DNA of 64,000 nt, from contig CALOCQ010000002.1 in assembly GCA_942491885.1 (NCBI GenBank), positions 1,488,001 to 1,552,000 on the forward strand, in the 5' to 3' direction. Below are positions 8,637 through 16,105 of the stretch, in pieces (the first letter of the stretch is position 1; the number at the start of each line of letters is the position of its first letter). Origin of the DNA: CALBPI01 sp942491885 (GTDB taxonomy: Bacteria; Pseudomonadota; Gammaproteobacteria; Steroidobacterales; Woeseiaceae). The notes beneath the pieces were generated by a model. The model was given only the letters and a program-made list of their open reading frames with translations, did not search any database and was not told the origin of the DNA. The position numbers and the translations under genes were made by a program.

Positions 8637-9404
8637 ATGGGTAGAGTTGAGGGCAAGATAGCGCTGATTACGGGCGCAGCTCAGGGTTTGGGTGAGGCCA
8701 TGGCACGCATGCTGGCTCGCGAGGGCGCAACCGTGCTGCTGACCGATATCAATGCCGAAGGCGTGCATGCGGTTGCTGAGTCAATCAATGCTGAAAAACC
8801 AGGCTCTGCCACGGGGCTCGCGCACGATGTGACGAGTCCAGAGCAGTGGCAAGCCGCAATCGCCGTAGCCAAAGACCTCGGCGGACTGCACATTCTGGTG
8901 AACAACGCCGGCATCGGATCGATTGGCAATGTTGTCGACGAGACGCTGGAGAACTGGCGTCGCGTGCATGAAGTTGATGTCGATTCGGTCTTCATCGGCT
9001 GCAAGTATGCTATCCCGCTGATGACTGACTCAGGCGGCGGCAGCATAATTAATATTTCATCGATCGCCGGCATCATCGCCGGGCATAACTACGCCGCCTA
9101 CAACTCGGCCAAAGCGGCGGTATGCCATTTGTCCAAGTCGATCGCGCTGGACTGTGCACGGTCCCGGAACAACATTCGTTGCAACTCGGTGCATCCGGTG
9201 TTCATCGATACGCCTATCCTTGATGGCATGAGTCGCAGCGGCGATCGCGAAAAATTGCTGTCGAAACTCGGGCAGCAAATTCCACTTGGGCGTGTCGGTC
9301 ATCCGGACGACATCGCGTACGGCGTTCTGTATCTGGCGTCAGATGAGTCCGCCTTCATGACCGGTGCCGAGCTACGCATCGATGGCGGCATCAGCGCGAT
9401 GTAG
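8637..9404 (+). CDS. Short-chain dehydrogenase/reductase
   Basis: A 255-residue NAD(P)-dependent oxidoreductase of the classical SDR family. It shows the cofactor motif TGAAQGLG near residue 13, LLTDIN with Asp near residue 37 (suggesting NAD over NADP), NNAG near residue 88, the catalytic Ser in INISS and Tyr155/Lys159 in YNSAK. The C-terminal DGGIS end is typical. It is similar in style to cyclopentanol or hydroxysteroid dehydrogenases, but the substrate cannot be read. A ferredoxin-reductase gene follows 40 bases downstream in the same direction, which suggests a small catabolic or redox operon. Confidence 0.9.
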   Translation: MGRVEGKIALITGAAQGLGEAMARMLAREGATVLLTDINAEGVHAVAESINAEKPGSATGLAHDVTSPEQWQAAIAVAKDLGGLHILVNNAGIGSIGNVVDETLENWRRVHEVDVDSVFIGCKYAIPLMTDSGGGSIINISSIAGIIAGHNYAAYNSAKAAVCHLSKSIALDCARSRNNIRCNSVHPVFIDTPILDGMSRSGDREKLLSKLGQQIPLGRVGHPDDIAYGVLYLASDESAFMTGAELRIDGGISAM

Positions 9405-9444
9405 GCAGATTGCCAACTTTGGATCAGAATCTCTCGAGAATACT

Positions 9445-10674
9445 ATGAGCGAAAAACTAATTGTTGTCGGTGCCGGCCATGCGTCAGGCCAGCTGGCAGT
9501 ATCACTGCGCCAGTCCGGCTATGACGGCGACATTACGATTGTCGGTGATGAGGCCATACCACCCTATCAACGACCACCGTTATCAAAAAAGTATTTGTCC
9601 GGGGAGCTCGATGCCGACCGGCTGTTCGTTAAACCGGAAGGCTTCTACGCCGAAAACAATATTAAGCTCGTACTGAAGACGCGGGTTGAGAAGATCAACC
9701 GTGACAGCAAGACCGTCACACTAAGCGACGGCAAGTCGATGTCATGGGACAAGCTGGTGCTGGCAACCGGCAGTCGGGCACGCCATCTGGATACGCCCGG
9801 CAACGACAAGCAAGGTGTGCACTATCTTCGCAGCAGCGCCGATGTCGATGGCATTCGCAATGACTTCGGCGAAGGCCGCCGTCTGATCATTGTTGGAGGT
9901 GGCTACATCGGGCTTGAGGTGGCAGCGGTCGCCGTTGCGCATGGCCTGGAAGTCCATGTGATCGAGCATATGGACCGTCTGCTCAGTCGCGTCGTATCCC
10001 CGGCTATCTCAGATTTTTATCAGGACGTGCATACCACTGCAGGCGTGCATGTGCATCTGAACAATGGCGTTGTTCAATTCAACGGCGAGCAGCGCGTCAC
10101 CTCGGTCAGCCTGGTCGACGGTACCCAGCTGGAGGCGGATCTGGTGGTCGTCGGTATCGGCGTTATCGCCAACACCGAGCTGGCCGCGGACAGCGGTCTT
10201 GCCTGTGATAACGGTATTGTTGTCGATGAGTTCTGCGTGACCGAAGACCCGGACATACTCGCTATTGGGGACTGCACGAATCACCCTAACCCTTTGTTGG
10301 GCAAACGCCTGCGGCTTGAATCAGTGCCCAACGCACTGGAGCAGGCGCGCACCGCCGCAGCGACGTTGTGCAAAGAACAGCGCCCGTATGCGCAAGTACC
10401 CTGGTTCTGGTCTGATCAATACGACCTGAAGCTGCAAATTGTTGGCTTGACGGAAGGCTACGATCAAACGGTCATTCGCGGTGATATAGCGTCGCGCCAG
10501 TTCAGCTGCTTTTATCTGAAGGAAGACCGGCTCATTGCTGTAGATTCCGTGAATAGTCCACGCGAATTCATGCTGAGTAAGCCGGCCGTTGCGGCGGGCG
10601 CAAAAATCCCTGCACAGATTCTGGCCGACCCGGAGGAAAGCCTGAAGGACGCGGAAAAACGCTGGCCGGGCTAG
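9445..10674 (+). CDS. FAD-dependent ferredoxin reductase (rubredoxin/putidaredoxin reductase type)
   Basis: A 409-residue flavoprotein of the pyridine nucleotide-disulfide family, AlkT/CamA/ThcD type, which passes electrons from NAD(P)H to a small ferredoxin or rubredoxin for an oxygenase. It has an N-terminal FAD motif (VGAGHASGQ), PPYQRPPLSKKYL, LATGSRAR, an NAD motif VGGGYIGLE, AIGDCTNHP for FAD, and a reductase C-terminal domain with WFWSDQYDLKLQIVGL. The start ATG at 9445 fits the family; an upstream in-frame start at 9364 lies inside the SDR gene. No ferredoxin or P450 is in the window, so the partner is elsewhere. Confidence 0.88.
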   Translation: MSEKLIVVGAGHASGQLAVSLRQSGYDGDITIVGDEAIPPYQRPPLSKKYLSGELDADRLFVKPEGFYAENNIKLVLKTRVEKINRDSKTVTLSDGKSMSWDKLVLATGSRARHLDTPGNDKQGVHYLRSSADVDGIRNDFGEGRRLIIVGGGYIGLEVAAVAVAHGLEVHVIEHMDRLLSRVVSPAISDFYQDVHTTAGVHVHLNNGVVQFNGEQRVTSVSLVDGTQLEADLVVVGIGVIANTELAADSGLACDNGIVVDEFCVTEDPDILAIGDCTNHPNPLLGKRLRLESVPNALEQARTAAATLCKEQRPYAQVPWFWSDQYDLKLQIVGLTEGYDQTVIRGDIASRQFSCFYLKEDRLIAVDSVNSPREFMLSKPAVAAGAKIPAQILADPEESLKDAEKRWPG

Positions 10675-10680
10675 AACAAC

Positions 10681-11328
10681 CTAGAAGTCTATGTACAGTG
10701 TGCTGCTGGCATCCGTGATGCCTTGTGCCGCCGATACTTCTCGTACCGTTTGATTGAGCTGTGCCGTGCCGCGCAAACGCGCGTAGTCGCCACTCAGGCC
10801 GATGACTTCGCCGCGGCCCGCCAACGGACCGACCGTGGTGTCAAACATCAACTTTCCGCGCCAGGTTTCGCCACGCAACATCGGCAGGGTCAGCTCGCGA
10901 GAAAATCCCCACAGGTTATCCTCGGTATGCACAAGAAACGTGCCTTTGCCGGGAACCACAACGTACCAGACTGACTCTTCAATCATCTCGCCGAACAACG
11001 GCTTGCCTCTCGCGGTCAATGACCGCACGCGTGCCACATAGGCAACCGTTCGATTGTCATCAGCGGATGCGAGCAATACCGACACAGCACTGCGTGTGCC
11101 TTCAATATTCGGGAGCGCAATTGATGCGGGTTGCTGAGCTACCCACGGATAGCCGTTGGCCGTACGAATCACAGCAACCGCGCCCTGACCGGCAACCGCA
11201 AAGCCCAGCGAGGTAGCCGATGGTGAAGCAGCATCTTTGCCATCAAAAAACGGGTTGTAGAGCAACGCTGCAACGGCGAGCAGCACGCCAACTATAGATC
11301 CAAGCATGATGCCGATGATGTATTTCAT
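10681..11328 (-). CDS. Membrane-anchored exported protein of unknown function
   Basis: A 215-residue protein with one N-terminal membrane helix (IIGIMLGSIVGVLLAVAALLY) and a predicted periplasmic, beta-rich body. Recurring features are VAYVARVRSLTARGKPLFGEM and PGKGTFLVHTEDNLWGF. I do not recognise the family. It overlaps the upstream gene by 4 bases (ATGA), so the two are translated together. The two proteins share layout: a helix anchor, a region describing a roughly 20-residue strand pair ending GTFLV/GTLVL, and similar size, so they may be distant paralogs. Confidence 0.6.
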   Translation of the reverse strand: MKYIIGIMLGSIVGVLLAVAALLYNPFFDGKDAASPSATSLGFAVAGQGAVAVIRTANGYPWVAQQPASIALPNIEGTRSAVSVLLASADDNRTVAYVARVRSLTARGKPLFGEMIEESVWYVVVPGKGTFLVHTEDNLWGFSRELTLPMLRGETWRGKLMFDTTVGPLAGRGEVIGLSGDYARLRGTAQLNQTVREVSAAQGITDASSTLYIDF

Positions 11329-11939
11329 GATGCAGCGCCCCCTTCGTCAAGGACGTCAAGCGCGTCGTCTTCAGGCGCCTCATCAGACTCTTCCGGCAAC
11401 AAATCGTCGGCCGGGACACGCGCACGCACACTGGTGCGGAATCGCCAGACATTATCTTCGTCGAGCTGAGCCTGCCAATCGCCCGCGAGTCTGCGAAACT
11501 CTCTCAAGCCTGCCCGGATTTCACCGGCCTCTGCCCGGTCAATGCTCACACCCGATAACACCAGCGTGCCGCGAGCAGGAAAATGCAGTACCCATTCAAC
11601 GTCGTCATTGTTCGCAAGTCCGCGAACACGACTCGCGGTGCCGACAACCACACCGTTTTCGTTGCGCAGTCTGTAAACCGCCGCCAATCCGGAAAATGGT
11701 GCCAGGTCAGAAAACCAGCTCACTTCACCAGGCACCAGTGGCGCGTCTGAGTCCGTGCCCGGCGCCTGTACCAGCGTATCCCGGGTCAGATCAATCTGGA
11801 ATAGTTCCAGCCTGCCACCATTGTTCTCAACCCGCGTCTCTGAGCGCACCCGCTCCTGGGACAGGAAGGGCGCGGCATAGGCCAGGCCGAAGACGGCCAG
11901 AAGGCCAGCAATCAGTCCAAAGAGAAAAGCGTTTTTCAC
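11325..11939 (-). CDS. Exported protein of unknown function
   Basis: A 204-residue protein with an N-terminal helix (AFLFGLIAGLLAVFGLAYAAP) that could be a signal peptide or anchor. The body is soluble and beta-rich, with RVENNGGRLELFQIDLTRDTL, VYRLRNENGVVVGTASRVRGL and FPARGTLVLSGV. The tail is acidic (EESDEAPEDDALDVLDEGG). No known domain recognised. It is the first gene of a two-gene operon with the overlapping downstream gene, and its promoter region is shared with the divergent sulfotransferase-like gene. Confidence 0.6.
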   Translation of the reverse strand: MKNAFLFGLIAGLLAVFGLAYAAPFLSQERVRSETRVENNGGRLELFQIDLTRDTLVQAPGTDSDAPLVPGEVSWFSDLAPFSGLAAVYRLRNENGVVVGTASRVRGLANNDDVEWVLHFPARGTLVLSGVSIDRAEAGEIRAGLREFRRLAGDWQAQLDEDNVWRFRTSVRARVPADDLLPEESDEAPEDDALDVLDEGGAAS

Positions 11940-12031
11940 ACCGAATCCAAGCAGTTATCTGTGCTGGCAGTGTAGGGACTTTGGACCGGTCGAGGCAGGT
12001 CGTTATGGTAAATCTGTGACGCAGTTTGCAA

Positions 12032-12059
12032 AACATCGCCAACATTTGCGGCGCATGTT
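12032..12059. promoter_or_regulatory. Inverted repeat in a divergent promoter region
   Basis: AACATCGCC (12032-12040) and GGCGCATGTT (12050-12059) form an imperfect inverted repeat with a 9-base centre, between the divergent genes starting at 11939 and 12108. Flanking TTTG/AAAA extend the symmetry. It may be an operator; the cognate regulator is not apparent. Confidence 0.4.
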
Positions 12060-12107
12060 ACAAAACGGGTGTTCCAGAAACTCAGCAGCACGCTCCGGGA
12101 GGCGGCA

Positions 12108-12854
12108 ATGGTGAGCAATATTTGCCTGTGGTCGGGCCCTCGAAATGTCTCAACGGCCCTGATGTACAGCTTTGCCGAGCGCACGGATACCCGGGTTATT
12201 GATGAGCCGCTGTATGGCCATTACCTGCGCGTGAGCGGTGCGATGCACCCGGGTCGAGACGAGGTGCTTGATGCGATGGACTGCGATGGTGAGCGTGTCA
12301 TGCAAGCTCTGCTCAATGAGCCCGCAGACCGGCCCGTGCGCTTCATGAAGCACATGGCACATCATCTAACAGGTATGTCAGATGCATTCCTCGCCGAGAC
12401 ACACAACGTTCTTCTGATTCGTGATCCTCGTGACATGTTGCCCAGCCTGACCAAGCAACTGCCCGACGCGACGCTTGCTGATACCGGTCTTGCAAAGCAG
12501 GTTGCGCTGATTGATACACTGCAGCAGCGCGGTCAGGCGTTCTGGGTACTCGATTCACGCCAACTGCTGATAAACCCGAAGGCGGTGCTCAGCCAGCTGT
12601 GTGATGCACTGGGTATCGGCTTCGACAACGCCATGCTCAGTTGGCGAACCGGGCCACGCGATGAGGATGGTGTGTGGGCACCGCATTGGTATCATGCGGT
12701 CCACAACAGCACGGGCTTTGCGCCCTATCACGCAAAAAGAGATTTCCCCGAGGCGCTCGAGCGACTGCTGGAAGAATGTGCACCTTGCTATGATCAATTA
12801 TTCAAGCACGCACTGCGCGCACCACAACCGCCCGCCAAGGAGCCCTGCGCATGA
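12108..12854 (+). CDS. Sulfotransferase-like P-loop protein
   Basis: A 248-residue protein of the sulfotransferase-like fold. Its phosphosulfate-binding loop is LWSGPRNVSTALMYSF at the N terminus, and the second binding element is VLLIRDPRDMLPSL (the RDPRD motif) near residue 105. The start at 12108 follows GGGAGG by about 7 bases and places the loop at the very N terminus; an upstream in-frame start would add 13 unlikely residues. It overlaps the next gene, a class IV aminotransferase, by 4 bases. Plant proteins annotated as branched-chain aminotransferase-like join these two domains in the same order, as far as I recall. The reaction is unknown. Confidence 0.75.
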   Translation: MVSNICLWSGPRNVSTALMYSFAERTDTRVIDEPLYGHYLRVSGAMHPGRDEVLDAMDCDGERVMQALLNEPADRPVRFMKHMAHHLTGMSDAFLAETHNVLLIRDPRDMLPSLTKQLPDATLADTGLAKQVALIDTLQQRGQAFWVLDSRQLLINPKAVLSQLCDALGIGFDNAMLSWRTGPRDEDGVWAPHWYHAVHNSTGFAPYHAKRDFPEALERLLEECAPCYDQLFKHALRAPQPPAKEPCA

Positions 12855-13753
12855 TTAGCGTCGACCCAAGAAATCGTGACATCAAAGTCATGATCAACAA
12901 CCAACTATTGCCAAGAGAGCAGGCGCGCGTGTCGGTATTCGACAGCGTGGTTCAGGGTGGCGATGCCGTGTGGGAGGGCCTGCGTGTATACGATGGCCGG
13001 GTGGCCGCGCTGGAGGCACATATTCGCCGATTGCGCGACTCGGCGCATGCGCTGGCATTTGTCGAGATACCCAGCGCCGAGAGCGTTATAGAGGCTATTT
13101 TTAAAACGCTGCATGCCAACGACATGTATAACGATGCGCACATTCGATTGACGCTCACACGCGGTGAGAAAGTCACCTCCGGCATGAATCCGCGGTTTAA
13201 CCAGGCGGGACCCACGCTGATCGTTCTGGCCGAATGGAAGCCACCGGTATACAACGACACCGGCATTCGTCTGGTGAGCGCATCGACACGGCGCAATACG
13301 CCTTCCTGTCTTGACTCAAAGATTCATCACAACAACCTGCTTAACAACATTCTCGCGTCGATTGAGGCCAACGTCGCCGGCGTCGACAGCGCAGTCATGC
13401 TGGATCTGAATGGGTTCGTTGCGGAAACCAACGACACCAACATCTTCATGGTGCGCGATGAGCAACTGGCAACACCGCATGGCCATGCCTGCCTGCCGGG
13501 CATCACGCGAAACATGGTGCTACACACAGCTGCACATCACGATATCGTTGCCGTCGAACGTAATATTTCACTGATTGAGCTGTATACCGCCGATGAGGTC
13601 TTCACGACAGGCACGATGGGGGAACTGACGCCCGTGCTCGAAATCGACGGTCGCAGGATTGGTTCGGGTGAGCGCGGTCGCATGACCTCGCGCCTGCAAC
13701 AAATTCATCGCAAACATGCCTGGCAAACAGGCACGCCTATTCAACCAACCTGA
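12851..13753 (+). CDS. Class IV aminotransferase, branched-chain aminotransferase-like
   Basis: A 300-residue PLP enzyme of fold type IV (branched-chain/D-amino acid aminotransferases and aminodeoxychorismate lyase). It shows SVFDSVVQGGDAVWEGLRVYDGR, RLRDSAHAL, RLTLTRG, the PLP lysine Lys157 in LDSKIHHNNLLNN, and ETNDTNIFMV followed by CLPGITR and EVFTTGTMGELTPV, which bind the cofactor phosphate. True IlvE usually has KTxNYL-type motifs, so a different amino donor is likely. Co-translation with the sulfotransferase-like gene suggests they act on the same molecule. The 3' end overlaps the convergent gshA stop by 13 bases. Confidence 0.8.
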   Translation: MISVDPRNRDIKVMINNQLLPREQARVSVFDSVVQGGDAVWEGLRVYDGRVAALEAHIRRLRDSAHALAFVEIPSAESVIEAIFKTLHANDMYNDAHIRLTLTRGEKVTSGMNPRFNQAGPTLIVLAEWKPPVYNDTGIRLVSASTRRNTPSCLDSKIHHNNLLNNILASIEANVAGVDSAVMLDLNGFVAETNDTNIFMVRDEQLATPHGHACLPGITRNMVLHTAAHHDIVAVERNISLIELYTADEVFTTGTMGELTPVLEIDGRRIGSGERGRMTSRLQQIHRKHAWQTGTPIQPT

Positions 13754-15303
13754 AAATACTGTGCGAGGTATTGCTCAAAGCTCTCTGTTGAGCTCGCCTC
13801 GATCTGTTTCTGGCGATGCGGCGACTCGAGCGCTTCAGCCTTTAGCAAGGCCAGATTGTCAGCGCCTATTGGCGGCAGGTTCGCAAAGTACTCGGCATGT
13901 TGTTCCGCCTGCTGCATGACCAACCGGTTGAAGCCAACGCCACTGTCCCGCATTTCAGTTAACAGCAGCGCAGACGGGCAGGCATCGCTGTCATCGAGCA
14001 ATGCCTGTTGCGCGGTGCAACTGGCAAGCATTCGACCATCGCCGCTATCCAGCATCTCGGCAACCTGCAACACGCCTTGCTGAATGTCTTGCGCCCAGTC
14101 GGCTAGCGCCACTGACTTGCCGTTGCGTTGCAATTGCAGCGCCGGAGCGCGGCCACTGTGTGCGACCAGAACATGATTGGCTGTGGCTTCTGACAGTTCA
14201 GCATCATCAAGCTGTGGACTGTCCGCAAGCAGGCAATACACCAGCAGGGCATGCATGTAATTTGCCTGATTGATATCGATACCAACAGGACTGAACGGAT
14301 TGATGTCCAGCGATCGCACCTCAACGTATTGAACGCCACCGCGCTCGAGAGCCGAGGTCGGCCGCTCGCCACTCATTGCCACCTGCTTCGGACGAATGCT
14401 GCTGTAGTACTCGTTCTCGATTTGCAAAATGTTGCTATTGAGCTGGCGCCACTGACCACCAACCTTCACGCCAATTTTTTCGTAAGGCGCATGCGAGGTC
14501 ATGATCGCCGCGGTCAGATCGCGCACATAGTCATCAAGACTGTTCAAAGAGATTTTCAAGCGTGATTGGGCGTTGCTGCTGTAACCCAGATCGCTCATGC
14601 GCAGCGACGTTGCATACGGCTCGAACAGCGTATCCGCATCGAACTCCGCCAGCGTGCTGGGACGATCACCGAGGAATGACTTGCACATCGCCGGCGATGC
14701 ACCAAACAGGTACAGAACAATCCAGCCAAAACGCCGGAAATTGCGCGCCAGACGCAAATACGCCGCCGAACGAAAAGCCTGCGGATCGGCATCGTCCTCG
14801 CAAACCGCCTGATAAATCGGCCAAAAGGCATCGGGCATGGAGACGTTAAAATGCACACCGGCAATAGTTTGCATGGCGCGCCCGTATCGATGACTCAACC
14901 CACGCCGGTAAATGGTCTTCATGCGAGCCACATTTGACGTGCCGTAGCGCGCCAACGCGATCGCGTGCTCATCACCAATCATGCAGGGCATGCTGGCATT
15001 CCACAGCAATTCATTGTCGAGGCGCTGCATGGTGAATTGATGCACGTCAGACAGGAAATCCAGCGTCTGCGCCGCCGAGGCAAACGCAGGCGTGACAAAC
15101 TCAAGCAGCGCCTCAGAAAAATCTGTCGTGATATAAGGGTTTGTAAGCGCCGAGCCAAGCGCCGCAGGATGCGGCGTGGTCGCCAGATAGCCGTCGGGGG
15201 CAACGCGCAATGACTCTTTTTCGAGACCGGTGCGTATGCCCTGGAATGCCAGATTGTCTGCCGAGCGAATCGCCGTCAGGGTTGGTTCGAGTTGATCGAT
15301 CAT
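13741..15303 (-). CDS. gshA: Glutamate-cysteine ligase, GshA type 1
   Basis: Cytosolic ATP-dependent enzyme joining glutamate and cysteine, the first step of glutathione synthesis. At 520 residues it matches the E. coli-type family. The start of the active site is RTGLEKESLRV near residue 25, followed by TTDFSEALLEFVTP, GVHFNVSMPD, LFGASPAMCKSFL and YVEVRSLDINPFSPVGI, all family hallmarks. The frame is intact. It stands alone on the minus strand and is convergent with the aminotransferase gene. gshB is not in the window. Confidence 0.95.
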   Translation of the reverse strand: MIDQLEPTLTAIRSADNLAFQGIRTGLEKESLRVAPDGYLATTPHPAALGSALTNPYITTDFSEALLEFVTPAFASAAQTLDFLSDVHQFTMQRLDNELLWNASMPCMIGDEHAIALARYGTSNVARMKTIYRRGLSHRYGRAMQTIAGVHFNVSMPDAFWPIYQAVCEDDADPQAFRSAAYLRLARNFRRFGWIVLYLFGASPAMCKSFLGDRPSTLAEFDADTLFEPYATSLRMSDLGYSSNAQSRLKISLNSLDDYVRDLTAAIMTSHAPYEKIGVKVGGQWRQLNSNILQIENEYYSSIRPKQVAMSGERPTSALERGGVQYVEVRSLDINPFSPVGIDINQANYMHALLVYCLLADSPQLDDAELSEATANHVLVAHSGRAPALQLQRNGKSVALADWAQDIQQGVLQVAEMLDSGDGRMLASCTAQQALLDDSDACPSALLLTEMRDSGVGFNRLVMQQAEQHAEYFANLPPIGADNLALLKAEALESPHRQKQIEASSTESFEQYLAQYFQVG

Positions 15304-15446
15304 GCACGGCTCTCATTTGTGAGGCGCCAATGGTAGCCTCCACTAGCGTCAGCCGCCACTGTCGCGCGGCATGCAGACCTGCCAACTGCGTCACAACAGC
15401 GCCTGCGACGTCGCGTTATGCTTATGTCACATTCACAGGAGATGCA

Positions 15447-15881
15447 ATGATGGGCGGGTTCGGAAAAAGACGAGTACGGGACGGCGCATCCGGCCCTACA
15501 ACACTGATTGCTGAGGGCTGCACAATCGAAGGCCGCCTGTCTGGCGACAATGATCTGCTGCTTAGCGGTACCATCATAGGCGATAGCACGTTAAACAGCA
15601 TTGTCACCATCACTCAGGATGGTCGCTGGGAAGGCGTGCTGAGAGCTGCCCACGTTATCGTCTCTGGCACGGTTGACGGCGACGTGATCGCTTCCGGCAA
15701 GATCGAAATTGCTGCAACGGCACGCATCAAGGGCACCGTTACCGGCGACATGATCGCAGTTGCGGAAGGTGCGGTCATCGAAGGCGATATGAAGATCACT
15801 GGCAATAACTCCAACAGCCAGCGATTCCAGGAAAAACGTGACACCGGAATCGCAAACCTGAAGGCTAAAAAAGCCAGCTAA
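15447..15881 (+). CDS. Bactofilin (polymer-forming cytoskeletal protein)
   Basis: A 144-residue bactofilin. The core of right-handed beta-helix turns is clear: TLIAEGCTIEGRLSGDNDLLLSGTIIGD, VIVSGTVDGDVIASGKIEI, ARIKGTVTGDMIAVAEGAVIEGDMKI. Basic and unstructured ends flank the core (GKRRVRDG at the N terminus, KAKKAS at the C terminus). Bactofilins form filaments on the inner membrane and place cell-wall enzymes. The double ATG at 15447 follows AGGAGATG. It is divergent from gshA and has its own terminator. Confidence 0.9.
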   Translation: MMGGFGKRRVRDGASGPTTLIAEGCTIEGRLSGDNDLLLSGTIIGDSTLNSIVTITQDGRWEGVLRAAHVIVSGTVDGDVIASGKIEIAATARIKGTVTGDMIAVAEGAVIEGDMKITGNNSNSQRFQEKRDTGIANLKAKKAS

Positions 15882-15925
15882 AACAGTTATTTATAGAAAA
15901 TAACAGTCAAATCACCGGGCTTTGA

Positions 15926-15946
15926 ACGACTTTGGTCGTGTTTTTC
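15926..15946 (+). terminator. Rho-independent terminator after the bactofilin gene
   Basis: ACGAC (15926-15930) and GTCGT (15935-15939) enclose a TTTG loop and are followed by GTTTTT. It lies 45 bases past the bactofilin stop. Confidence 0.65.
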
Positions 15947-16062
15947 CGGCTAAAACATGGCTAAAACGTGTTAAATCGGACTGGACGGCTCCGCGTCCAT
16001 TGGTCACACTCTTCTTTGCGTAATCTGCGCTAAACCAAAAGAATAAAAAGAAGAGGCTCACA

Positions 16063-16104
16063 ATGATCGCTGTACAACCGCAGGTGGCGCACCACACCCG
16101 GTGA
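16063..16104 (+). CDS. Possible 13-residue leader peptide
   Basis: ATG at 16063 with a good ribosome site (AGAAGAGG, 8 bases upstream) encodes MIAVQPQVAHHTR and stops at 16102-16104, one base before the start of the GGDEF-EAL gene. The spacing suggests translational coupling. It might also mark a shifted N terminus of that gene. Confidence 0.35.
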   Translation: MIAVQPQVAHHTR

Positions 16105-16105
16105 C

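Noticed and set aside
8400..8640. Insertion sequence or phage attachment site at the 8463 joint
   Set aside because: No terminal repeats, transposase, tRNA or direct repeats are visible.
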